A stretch of 64,000 nt of DNA from Casuarina equisetifolia (taxonomy: Eukaryota > Streptophyta > Magnoliopsida > Fagales > Casuarinaceae). The notes under the pieces were generated by a model. The model made no database searches. It worked only from the letters and a program-made list of their open reading frames with translations, and was not told the DNA's origin. Where the stretch lies: NCBI GenBank assembly GCA_028551475.1, contig CM052357.1, positions 25,751,745-25,815,744 of the forward strand, given 5' to 3'. Below are positions 24,476 to 36,800 of the stretch, piece after piece. Numbering within the stretch: the stretch's first letter is position 1; the number at the start of each line of letters is the position of its first letter. The position numbers were made by a program, and so were the translations under genes.

Positions 24476-27343
24476 TTAACAGCATTGTGTTATGTTGGCA
24501 CAGCAGTTCAACATATGCTGGATCCCCTCTGTCCACATATGCATATCTCCTTTACTCCTGCATTCAAATTCCATTATCCTGTCACCTGTTTTTATCCCAA
24601 AATAAGCCATCTGTTCACTACCATCTTCTCTCTCCCTTCCAGGCCACGCTGGAATGTTACTGTAAACAGCAGAGACTACACCTGCAACCACAGCACACTG
24701 AGTTGTCAGGGGCAGAAGCTGTAAGAAATTACATCATATTCGCATGTGAGACTTCTGCTTACATTTCTTCTTTTTGGTAAATGTTCCTGCCATGTGCTTG
24801 CTTTTCATTTTTGCTACAACCTGATTTCAACTCTCACAGTGAATGAGCATCTCAGATAAGCAAAACAACGAACAACAGAACATAAGAAATTAAAAACACA
24901 AATTTGCAGATGGCAAACAACTCTGATTTTAACCGTGATTTGTTGCCTGCATTCCCTATTTTGATTTGATTAATGGTTTATAATATAGGTGTATTAAGTT
25001 TCCTTTGCATTTTACCTGCCAATTTGAATTTATGTTGAAAGAAACTTGCTTCCAGTGGAGAGCACCTGCAACCAACAGTACGTACAGAAAGGAAAAGTTG
25101 GCAGTGGCTTATTTATGATATTGATTAATGTAGTCCAAGTTGCATCATGGAAACTTCAGTAATATTCTTTCACAAATATACCTTTCCTTGTACGTTTTAG
25201 AAGTTCTCCTCCTTTAGAGACGAAGTTCAATGCCGCCAAGATGTTAGGTTCTTTGCCTTCTTCACCCATTCCCGCAAAGACTGCGGCTCCATACCCTCTT
25301 TGCAGCCTCGTACTTAGGGTGGCAGCTCCTCTTAAGGCTGCGTTCATAAAACGTAATATGTTGATTCCACCACAATCTTTTGTAATATACAAACAGATTT
25401 TTACGAAAAAATAATGCTAAAATGTTTTTGTAAAGTTCCATGATTCATTGCCCAGTCTCAACTAAGGTGAAGTAGATAGGTTCAAGTTTTTTGGTGAAGA
25501 AAGGAATTTGGTACCACATGGAGAAGTCTCTCGGTACCTGTAGCTGCTCCAGCTGTAAGGGTCATAATATCTCCGTTAGTTCTTGCGTTAATTGAAGAGC
25601 GGACAACCGCTGAGATATGGTTTTGATCAGCTCCCATTTCCTCTGCAATTTCAATGCAATAGGATGCTACTAGAGAAGCTGCAGATGCCATTGCAGTCAT
25701 CGTTTTGGGAGATGTTTTATGGCGGGAAGCTGAAATTTCAGGCGATGCGGTCGAAGCTGCAAGTGCCGCGACAGCAGAAGCAACCCCTGCCACAGACACT
25801 GCTGCATGCAACCGGGCGCCATGGATTCGGATTTCCTGCTTCTTCCTTTCCTTTTGATCTTTCAACCACCTCCCTATTGTTTGACCTCTCAGTAAGCTCC
25901 TGTACAGCTACAGAATGAAGTAATAATAAAGATGAAACAAGATTTACGATTTAACATATTGTATGAGGTGTTTGAGGACTGAGGTACCCCATTTTTGAGC
26001 AAATGTTGACAGGAAACGAACTCTGGATTGAGTGCTTGACGAAGTAAAAACATTTCCTGCACAGATTTAATGGCTGTAAAGCTAACCTTGGATATTCAGC
26101 CTGTCTCATCATTATCTCCTTCTTATGCCTACCTGTGGCTCTAAAATTTTAAGTGCAACTATTTGCTATCTTTTCTTCATTTATTTAGATATCATAAGAG
26201 GAAAAGTTTCATCTCTTTGGGGGATGAAAGAATCTCTTTATCTAGATTCTTATTATTTTACTCAATAAATAGTCTAAAAGTTAAAATGCTTCCAGAACTC
26301 TGCCCAAACCTACTCATGTAATCATAAGGCCACGCTGTTGACATATTTTAGGATTTCGCTGAGATACTATATGGCTGCAATCTTGTACGTTAGTATTATT
26401 TCAATCAATAATGAAATGATAATGGGGAAGATGCTGAGCATGAAAACAACAATGGCAACAATAACATCAAAACCTTATTATACGCACACTAGGCAGCATT
26501 GTTGAAATTGTTGCTTTAGGAAAACTGGAATCAAAATTAGCCTCCTTTGGCGGAGTGCCTTGAAGCCTACTTGGTAGCTATACTAAAGTTGCATTACCCA
26601 GGGACTGAATATGGCAGTCAGATCGGAAGTCACCAATGGCTTTGGTAACACCAAGCTAATTACCAAGCAACATGCAAAATATGGACAAGAAACCAAGTGG
26701 ATTCCATCTAGAGTTCATGTTGCTGCCTTTTAAGTAAGCGTCTGAGAGGGAGAGGGAGAGGGAGAGAAAGAGAAATACCTTCATGTCATCACTGTCTCTT
26801 GGTGAAATTGAATGGCTGCCCCCAGTAGCCAACTGCTGAAGTAGTTTCAACATTTGGATCAAAAGCAACCGCGGAAAAATTAACAAGAATAAATTATGTG
26901 TGCCATTTCATAGTGAAGGCAAGGGGCAAAAATTATCAAACCAAGTTCTCAATATCCTAACTAAAGAATCATATCTCTCTTCTTTTTTCGTCTCTTTTGG
27001 TTTTTAATTTTTGGCCTTAATTCATGGAATTTGTAAAAAGGAATTACTGGGAATGTTACTTTTGTCTTTAATAGACAGAGAAGTATATCCTTTAACCGCT
27101 TAAGACAGGGCTAAGCAAGGATCTTACGGATTCTTTTGAAGCCACAGTACTCGCATCATGTGCTTCATTTTCGATGGCGCACAACGGTGACTTCTTAAGA
27201 ATAATAGAGGCAATATTCGTGTTGGTAAGAGCATTAGAAAGTTCCATGGCTGAAAGACTCCAAGATCTTGCAAGAAACTCCATGGACTCTGTTGGAGTCT
27301 CAGGAGGGGCGCTAGATACTGGTAGCCAACTCGCTGGAGCCAT
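24476..27343 (-). CDS. VAN3-binding-protein-like (DUF828 / auxin canalisation plus PH-like domain)
   Basis: Eight exons join in frame on the minus strand: 27128-27343, 26779-26835, 25988-26056, 25538-25907, 25182-25337, 25016-25065, 24763-24820 and 24476-24681, giving 393 aa. The N-terminal block PETPTESMEFLARSWSLSAM, the Ala-rich helical segment HAAVSVAGVASAVAALAAST and the repeat-like NARTNGDIMTLTAGAAT identify the DUF828 domain (about residues 15-300). The last exons form the PH-like domain with KSKHMAGTFTKKKK and AYFGIKTGDRIMEFEC, ending in MWTEGIQHMLN. In Arabidopsis, relatives bind the ARF-GAP VAN3 and help auxin-dependent vein patterning at the trans-Golgi and plasma membrane; that role here is by homology. 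The start is uncertain: an in-frame ATG at 27403 would add 20 residues. The exon 2 acceptor could also be shifted by three bases (CAG/CAG). Confidence 0.88.
26741..26775. repeat. Short GA-rich simple repeat
   Basis: A run of GAGAGG and GAGAAA units lies in intron 2 of the VAN3-binding-like gene, just after the exon 2 donor on the minus strand. Confidence 0.75.
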
Positions 27344-28105
27344 TTCGTCTATGTTCTCCAGCCGATGCGACAAGCATTGGGTGACACAGGAGCTCACTGA
27401 CATGAACAACGAGACAAATCAGAGCCCTATAACCTATCGTAAATGCACCACGCCATCATGGACACTTCAGTTTCTGTTCATCAAACGTTTACTAAGTGTT
27501 TTTTTAACTCTAAAAAAGCCAAAGCTAATGCAATCTTTGCTACAAACGTGAGAAGCCAAACCATGCCTTACTTTTGAAGTCTAGCCTCCACAGTGCAACT
27601 CTGAAGCCACTTAAGCAAAAGAAGTATGATGGAGAGAGAAGGAACAGTCGATATTTAACAAGGGGAGTTGGGTCGAATTAGCGCATTTCTTTACTGAAGA
27701 AAGTGAAAGCAGCAGAAGTGGAGGCACTAGTGATATATTCTTTATAGATTGTGGATGGACCTAAGTGAAGGTCAATCATTCCTGTCTCCAACATAGATTG
27801 CTGCTTTTGTTTTCCACTCTTGTGCTTTGTACGTAAAAGAGCTAAGGACCCGTTTCTTCGGCCGCGGGATCGATCATGACTGGATCACCACAATCTCTTT
27901 ACGAAAATACTACTTGAAATATCATACTTTCTCGCATCCACTTGTTAGGTTTTAGAAGTGGAATATATAAAATTGAAATTAGCAATTTATATCTTATGTC
28001 TTAGAAGGCTCAAACATCCAAACTTAAAAGTTAATTCAACAATTAAAATGATATTTATTTTATTTAAATTTTATCACAATAAATTACATACTTATGTGAA
28101 ACTCT

Positions 28106-28108
<3 letters not shown>

Positions 28109-28149
<41 letters not shown>
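28109..28149. repeat. (TA)n microsatellite
   Basis: About 20 uninterrupted TA units, easily read directly. It is likely to vary in length between individuals. Confidence 0.95.
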
Positions 28150-28152
<3 letters not shown>

Positions 28153-29639
28153 TTTGTAGACTAAACACTATTAGATTTAAAGTCAGAAAGAGTAATGCAA
28201 ATTCAATCAAAGTTTTAATGCAAAATTAAAAAGATTCAAAATTTAACTTAAAAACTAATTCAAGAATTAACTGGATACATATTCAATATAAAATTCTTAT
28301 TTTGTATTATAAAATTCATAAAAATTATTGATTAACATAAATAGACAAAAAAAAAAAACTATGGGCATATTAGCATGATCCAAACCGAGAACACCAACAA
28401 ATTTATAAAAGGGTCATATTACAAAATTAATGACATTCATTATCTCATATAACATTGGGTTAAGCAAGTATGGACTGTCACATAACACACAGTTCTTAAT
28501 CCTTCCACTGAAATGTAATAAGAAAAAAAGTTATGGCGCCGACCTTTTGTCTTGGTCCATTTTTGCCGATTGACATGCCTGATCCTTAATCAAAAGAAAA
28601 GTTGATCTCGGATCTCTACAAAAGAGAAAAGAAATAATTATATGTTGCAATTGACTCCGGATCTATCATTAGACTTAAGTAACGTGGGGTTTTTTTCTTT
28701 TCCTTTCCCCTTTTTTTTCCTCCCTGTCTTAATCAGTCAAGGGACTCGCTTTTGTCAGATAAAGAGCTTATAACTTTATTTTATTGTTTTCGCTGCTGAA
28801 TTCCTGTTCTCACGTCGGCCCTAAACAGGACAGCGCTGTTTATCGCCCCACTTCAGTCCCACTTTAACTTTCCCAACAAAAATCTTCCCGCTTTATTGTT
28901 CTTTCAATATGAAGAAGATAATCCAGTCAAAATAGGACTTCATTACTCCGGAATGAAACCATCGTGACCGGAGCAAACTAGTTGCAGTCAAAGCAACACT
29001 CAGGAAGGACGACTGATTGATGGTAAATTTAGAGTCCAGTAGGCGATGGCACAACGGGACAGCGACCGTGCATGGCTGTTTAATCGTGTGAAGGGGTGTG
29101 CTATGCATGGCAAACAATGACCCAGGAGTGAAACCATGCAATCTAGTGCTGCCTTGGGGATTTATCCTATTCTTTCTCATTTTCAGGGTCCATGGTTGTT
29201 AAAGCAAGGAGAGTCCTAAAATTTATAAGCTTGTTAATAAGGCACAGAACAATGCCTGCACGGTTCTGATGTGGGATATGCGATGTCTTAACTACAGTAA
29301 CTGGTTTAGAAGGTTGCGTAGGTTGATCAAAATTATCTCAGAAACTAAATCTCTTAATCTTTCCAATGATGTCACTAACGAGAATGATCAAAGAAACGAA
29401 TATGGATTGAGATCTAGGCCTTTTAAAAGGAAGTTGGAATTTTGTGGAATTGAACTCACTTTGATTAAAAATAGGCTTGTTGTATGGAATTCTTAAATAA
29501 AACTACTTAACAAATCTCCGAACTTGGGGATAATTTTTTCAACCACTTAATCCAAATAATATTACTTTTATTCTACTAATTCACTTGGACATAATATATG
29601 AACCAAGCCCCAATCTAAATATTACAATCTTCTAGTGAA

Positions 29640-30540
29640 AATTTATTTATTTATTTGTGAGTATATGAGTTTATTCATCTAAAAATAAGAGAATATAAAA
29701 ACTTCAGGCATACTCCAACATTACAATTTATTTAAGAGAAAATTGAGTTAAGAAAATCCTCTAATTATAACATAACAAAATATTTGCTTGAAAAGATTTA
29801 ATGCTTATAAATAGAGAAGCTATCCCACATACTACTTTCTTGATTCTAACTAATAAAATTAACATTTTAACAATCTTATTTTGAAAAATATCAACGATTT
29901 CATTCAAATTATATATAATAAATATATGCTAAAAAAGAAAGTTTAAGGAGTTTCACACCCAAATTCTTTCCTTTTGTGACATCAATCATTATTGCAATTT
30001 AGAGTTCTAATTACTAATGATCCTATAAAAGCCTTGTTGTGCAATGATACTTTGCCAAATTTGCTTAATCCAAGTATACTAAAAAAAACAAATATGATAT
30101 GCTTTCAACTTGATAACTATAAAAATTACAATAAATGTCAGTAAAAGGAAGCCATCAAGATATTATTTTTATTGTAAGAAGTTTGTCCTTACATATGAGT
30201 CATCCAATAAAGTTGTGTTTGTTAATTTCACCTAACCATATAAAGTCATGTCATTCAACCTTCATATTAACTTAATGTAATTTTTGTATGTCTTTTTATA
30301 ATAATAAGAAGATTTGGAGAATATAAATATAAAAATTTATTGTAACTTAAAAAAACTTCTTCAACTTCATGTCATATTTTTCTTAATATCAATATGTATA
30401 ATTGAAAATTATTATACATTTAGTATTATAAATCAATCTACTCCGTAAAGATAAAATTAAAGAGTTGATATGATTCCAAAGCAACCATCCAAATAGAACT
30501 TTATTTTACATTTTAAGGTCCAATATTTCAAGTCCTTTTT
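29640..30540 (-). mobile_element. Decayed LINE 3' part (zinc-binding RT C-terminal region)
   Basis: On the minus strand, with many stops and frameshifts, a pattern like KHNFIG...YQVESISYLFF can be read. It matches the zinc-binding tail that follows reverse transcriptase in plant LINEs. The same order of phrases occurs in the younger LINE at 51,643-52,493, including the 3' non-coding end, so the two belong to one family. Edges are approximate and the element is dead. Confidence 0.55.
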
Positions 30541-33540
30541 TTTTAAGTAAGCAAATAATTTGTCAAATGAACTTGTGAGTTTTATAATATTTTGAATTAC
30601 GTGCCCATGAAAAGTGTTTAATTTCTAATGAAGGTTGGGCAAATCATAGGATAAAAAATTTCATGTCCTCTCTTCTTAGTGCCTTTACACGTGCATTTCC
30701 ATCTTCCTCCTTTCAGTTGTCAAATGGGATACAACAAATTTAGGACTAAGAACATCCTGATTCCAATAAGATTTTATTATTGCAAGGACTCAGTCCCGGT
30801 TTTCAAAGTTTTAGCAATGGATGTAGACTTATCACTGTAAAAAAATAGAAAAAGGGCAACCAAAAGTAAAAAGAGACAGTAAAAAAAAGATGAGCGTACA
30901 GATTTGGGTGTAACAAAAAGAGGGAACGGGACAGTTTTGAGTCAGAAGAACATGGACCTCTAGCACTAGGACTCTACAGCGGCGGGACGCTCTACTCGAG
31001 CTACTGTTTTAGTCAAAAGTTGTGAGTAATTGAAAAGACTCGGGATCAGCTTTCAACAGCACTGTCTTGGAGCTTTACCCCGTGAGATGGAGGAGAGCCC
31101 ACCAGATGGATTACCACGGACTGAAATTTTACTCGTGTCGTAAACATTGGCAGTATAGATTCTAGCAATTAATATTGATGGGAATGCCCTGGAGCGCCAT
31201 GTTAATGACACAGGCGGAGCCCCACTAATGAACAGGAAAAAGATACTATATGATGTGAAATGGTAGAGAAGACATCGCTGCAAACAGGTACAATTATTAG
31301 TGATTGAGCCGGTGAAAGAGTACTCAAGTGCCAAGAAGGCAAAAGGAATAAGATATTGAGAAGTATAGATTACGGTACTAATCAGGATCCTTTCAGAATT
31401 ACAGGACATGTTTTGGACGGCTACTGCGGCATGAGACGAAGCAGATTAGTTGTAATCTCAAGTTTTACTTCCATTTGTTAAGGAGTGTTCCGGATTTGGA
31501 ATTAAAATTTTACTGTTACTTAATATCAGATGGGTCATTCATTCATTTGTAAACAATCTTAGAATCTTATTATACTAATACGAAACTTTTATTACCCTCT
31601 TTTTAATGCACCCTTCACAGCTAACATGAATTACATGCTTCATGCCAAAGGTAATGCATTCCTTTACAAAATACTTTAGATAATAGGTTTTGTACATGAA
31701 GAGTGTCTAAGCCTAAATATCCAACTCAAATATAAAAGAACTTTTCCTTCATATCTAAGAAGTTTTCAAACAAGCTAAATAACATAGGACTTTTGTCACA
31801 CGGTTTATGATATATCAATCCTTTCTTGCTATTCTTGGAGTACCGTGAGATTTTTTTGGGATCAAATGATTATGACTCTTAAGAAACAAATCTTATTGAT
31901 TATGATATTTAAGTTAAATGGGAAGACAGACTTTGAGATTCGCAAGTAAGAGACGCAAGATGCAAAATATCATTGAGTCCAGCGTCACCCTTTACTATTC
32001 TTCAGTTTTATTGGTATTATAAGTAGATCTTCCGCAAGTTACTTGACCACACGAAGATGGACAAACCCAATCATGGGCTTGTTCTACATGGCACGTAACA
32101 TCTTTGTGACTCTAAAATCAGAGGGTCTCTGTCCCTATCGGCTCTTTCCTTATAGATCTAATCCTTCCAACGATGAATTGATGCGACGGCCAGAACATTT
32201 TAAGCGCACATGAAGAGCCCACACTTGACGTAATCTGCAAACTTTTTGAGGGAGGGAATAATGCTCCTATCAATCACAAAGCCGCAACAAATACCAACGA
32301 GTGCCTCTACCATGTCTATCATTTTAAAGGTTTGACAATCTAAGATTGGCATAAAATAAATAAGAGAAACCCCACAAATTAGGTGAGGGAAAAAGATAGG
32401 CTAGCTAGCTTGTAAATGGGGTGAGGGCACCAACATATAACGATACTATTAATAACTAGAAAAATGAGCATAATATAATAATGAGAAGGCACCGACAGAG
32501 AGCGAAAGTAGTCGTGGACCAGCACAGTACAATGGCCTTGCTTGAATGCAAAGGGGTATTTTCACATCCGAATGCGAGTTGCAGAAGCAACAAGCATGAA
32601 TCTTGTTTCTCCTATGGATTTCGGATCTGCTTCTAGGCCACTGCAGAGACGAAATACAAAAGGTAAAAAGAACTAGACTTGAAAAAAGTCGGACATCCTC
32701 AATTGACCAACAGAAAGACGGATTCCAACAAATCATCCTCAATTGGACATCAAGAGCACCCAAGAACTCCTTCAATCCGTCCTCTTATTTCCATTCTGAT
32801 AAAATCTGAAGCATAGAATAAATATAGGAAGGTTAATGGAGCAGTGAAAACATGATCAAATAGGCACGCTGAATAGAGGAAGATAAATTGATACCTGGAA
32901 GGCCATGGTACTGTACTTTTCAAATTCCGAGGGACCTGGGTACCTGGGTTCAAACTGATCCAGGTGAACCCCAGGGCTTTGATCCATAAAAGATAGAGCA
33001 ATAAGAACACAAAGCTACTCATCCTGAATTGAATGAAATACATAGTCAAAACAACCAAATAACATTGAAGAATTTCTATGATCTACTAATTAACAAAGCA
33101 ATGGAGTAAATGCTTTACATATAATCCACTGAACAAAATAACACGAAAGTGGTTTTAATCATTTTTGCAACCTATGCATGCAGAAATCTGAAGCTTTTGG
33201 AGGACAAGTGCAAAGCATTGACTAGTCCGCAAGTCCTAGTAAAATCCAATCTGCTTTACTTTTAGTCCCCTCCACGTAAAAAATCCTGTGATCTACATTG
33301 GAAGGCCTCGATAAGCCCAACTCTTATCGCATTTGCCAATGTTGTGCATCCTTTTAATTGTTATTCTTCACAAGCACAGCTGTACGGAAAAGAGAGAGAA
33401 AAAAAAAAGTATGTAAGCATCGGTAGCGATTAAAATATGCAAAATGACAAATATTTGGCTACAAAAGCTACGGCAAAGAGTGAATATATTGCAAGCCTTT
33501 CAGTCATATCTGAATAAAATAGAATCTCCATACCAGTTAC

Positions 33541-33846
33541 TTGGCTGAGGAATTTCGTTTCAATGATGCCATCCAGCTGCTAGAAGCACCTGTGCCATTG
33601 CCTAGTCTGGGACCCATGTATGCATTTTCTGTTGGCCTTTCAGCTTCAGGAAATTTACTTTTGAAGGATTTTGGTAAAGCAGATGAGATAGATGGCATTG
33701 GTGCATTGCTCACAACCTACAAGAATATATCTCAAGAAATTGTGATTGACGTTGATCAAACGATGATAAGATCATTGCAAGATAAAGTAACACCACCGTC
33801 AAAAGTGAAGAACAAAGCTACAACAACCACAAAGATTTTACTGTAA
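33541..33846 (+). other. Unassigned 100-codon open frame at the kinase 3' end
   Basis: An open plus-strand frame of about 100 codons, beginning LAEEFRFNDAIQLLEAPVPL, with protein-like composition. Internal phrases include LGPMYAFSVGLSASGNLLL and IVIDVDQTMIRSLQDKV. Its first codon is TTG, so it lacks a clear start. It is preceded by a possible acceptor (accag before 33,537), and GTAACA near 33,787 could be a donor. It may be an exon remnant or retrocopy fragment of another gene. It overlaps the kinase stop region by a few bases on the opposite strand. I do not recognise the family. Confidence 0.3.
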
Positions 33847-36800
33847 CAAATGAAAATTCCATACATGTTCCTTTCCCGGATTTGCAGCACCCAAATTTGG
33901 ATTTGATGATCTAAACTGCAATGAAACATCTTGACGAGTGTTCCTACTCGGAGCTCCAGGCCTTGTACTATGAGCTGAATAAGTAGCATCCTTAACCTCT
34001 GAAATCACAAAACAATCATTAGGAGGACATACTTTGAGAAACTTGATATCATAGGCATTCATAAATAAATGAGAGCAAGCAAGACTATGCATTGGATAAC
34101 ATTCTTTTCAGTTTCTTCCCTGGTATTACTCAAAGCCCAAATCCTATCTGGATCCTCATGTCAAATCCTAAATTAAGAAGTACCTGAAAACTACATTATG
34201 AAGACTCTATATCTTCTTAAACAGTAACCAAAGGGGCACGAATGTAATAACACTTCAAAATCCAAAGAGATCGAGGAATTACCCCAACCCAGTCTTCTTC
34301 CAAGCCATTTTCTAAGTCAAATCTACTTCCCAAGTTAGGTCTATGACTTATTTGCACATAAAAGTAGCATTTTAATATGCCACAGCCCTTACTCTCAATG
34401 ATGAAACAAGAGACACTCAAGACTTGTCAGCATCTTTATGCTTACTCACATCCAGGGGCATAGCTAAATACAAGAGCTTACCTTTATGCTTATTCACATC
34501 CAGGGGCAGAGCTGAACTGCTAGTCACTCGAGCAACTTGCTGCCAATTTAGTTATAAGCTTGTCAGTGAAGAATAGACACAGGAAAAGATTGTATTAACA
34601 ACTAGTAATTGACAAAAGATACGGGAAATGATTGCATATTAACAACAATTAGTAATTCTTAAGGAGTTCACGAACCAAACTTAAGTCAGTACTTAACATG
34701 CTAAAAGGAAAAATAAATAAATAAGAAGTGAACCCATTCCCGGATGCATATGAATTTCCAACTATTTTACTTGAGATCACAGACATGGAAAAAGATGATG
34801 AAAATACTCACAGACGATTCAGCCAGCATCTTTGTCTGTTGTGCTTGCTTGTATTTTGAAATAGTCCAATCAAATACATAATCAAGATCATATCCTGCCA
34901 AATACCAAAATCGTAAATCACAGGCCAAAGAGGATTGCCGACTTAAAATGCACCAGCAGATAAATGGATTCACCAAAATTTAAATGACACTACCAACGAA
35001 AAGGATAAAACACAATTTCCTACAGAAAGAAAGTAACCATATATTTCAAGTTCTGCCCTTCCAATTGACAACAAATACAGCATTTCCACTTGCTTAAGTC
35101 TAAAAAACATGGAACTGTGTTACTTCGAAAGAGTAACACAAATGTACCCCACAACCATCATCCACATATGTACCACAACTTTTCCTTAAGAGAAAAAGGA
35201 TGCCTTGGCTAGTGCTCCTAGCATTATTGACATGGATCAAAAACATTATTCCATAACTTAATTACTGCCCTTGAACTTTTCAATTCATTGTTTGTCCAGC
35301 CCAATGGATGGGAAAGCTACTGAATACCAACGCAAGAGTCAGTTGAAAAGGCTCTAAGTCCATGCGCTAATGTAACTGTTGATTCAGGGAGAACTATGCT
35401 CCCTGTCTCGAGTTGCCAGAACAGAAAAACTCAAACTAAATCCCAATTATATAGCCTGACAGAATAGATTAAATTTTGAAAATGAAGTTTTTGGTGCTTG
35501 AAGCGTTCATTTAGATCACTTCTGATTCCCCTAAAGTCCAAGTCGCCTGAATGAACCATGTCTTACTCCATGGACAACTTAAACCTCCATAGCAAAAATA
35601 CCCTCAAAGTGATATGTCATTTTATACTAGCTTCACTGATCACTGGGTTTGCAGTTTAAAAGTAATAGAGCAAAATTCAAAGACATGATGAATCAAAAAA
35701 TAAAAAATAAAAACAAAAAATACCTTCACGCTTAAACAAGTCACTAAATAGGCGCTTCAAGAATCCATAATCAGGCGTTTGATCAAATGTCAAGGAGTGG
35801 CAGTAATGGAAGTATGAAGCAAATTCCACAGGATGGGACTTGCAAAGTACCTTTTCAAGAAAAATGCTAGTTAGCTTACATTAACCAAAAAAATCATGAG
35901 CTTATTATATGTCTAAGACTACTAAATATGCAAGCACAAGAATTCAGTCCGCCATTTTAACCTAGCATTAGGTCCAACAAAATTTACAATTTATTTCTTT
36001 ATGGTAGTTTTCAGGCACTACAGGATTTTAACCTACAACCTCTCTCACCTTCAATCCATACTTAAAGAAGTTAGAGGTGCAATTTAGGCTACAGCACATT
36101 TATTCCTCATATATATTCTAAAATATAAACTTTCCAACATAATGTGAATCCATTCTTTAATGATTGGTCTAATTGGTAAGTTTTCAAAAATTAATTAATT
36201 AATTAAATAAGAAATAATTTTGACAAAGTTCTATTGCGTAAATGTTGCATGTAATATTGCGAAATCAAAATTTATTTGATACACTGAAAAATCATTTCCG
36301 ACAAAAGCAAGAATAAATAACGAGTTCTGAAGGTAATAAAAAGAACCAAAACATAAATTTATTGTTGAAGGTGGTCGTCCAGAAATGACAGTCACCATTC
36401 CTTCCACTAGGAGTAAATACGTCCCTCCATCACTACTGCCTTTCTCTATAAATCTTTACCCAACAAAGGACCAAGGGAGTGTCTCAGTCTCACCCATGAC
36501 AAGGATGAACAATCCCTCTATACAAATCCATGAGAATACTAAGTGATTTTTCATCCACCACTAAGAAAGGGGGAACAAAGTATGTTTTCCCACCACACTT
36601 CCTACTGAGGCATGAAGAAATGGGTCTCAACATTAAAAATCCAGCTTGGGATAACTTTCCCAAAAAGGAAGAAATTTATTTAGCAAAGGGATCTTGTCGC
36701 TCAGCTTACAGTTGCATATTTATTCAGTCCCAACAACAAAAGCAAAAAGAAAAGTGTTTCTTTTTCTCTTTCTTGCTTTTTTCTTTTCAATTTTGTTAGA

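Larger units (their letters stand above)
27344..33540. other. Large intergenic region with transposon debris
   Basis: About 6.2 kb. It holds the likely VAN3-binding-like promoter (27.3-27.9 kb), an AT microsatellite at 28.1 kb and a decayed LINE at 29.6-30.5 kb. The 30.9-31.4 kb stretch is less AT-rich but has no recognised gene. The 32.4-33.5 kb stretch may be 3' UTR of the kinase gene. Confidence 0.5.

Noticed and set aside
31053-31409. Minus-strand open frame of 118 codons
   Set aside because: The composition is Ser/Cys/Ile-rich with no recognised motif, no start context and no splice partner. It is probably chance in a less AT-rich spacer.
36530-36799. Plus-strand frame inside a kinase intron
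   Set aside because: It lies wholly in intron 9 of the minus-strand kinase gene and ends in low-complexity Lys/Phe stretches.
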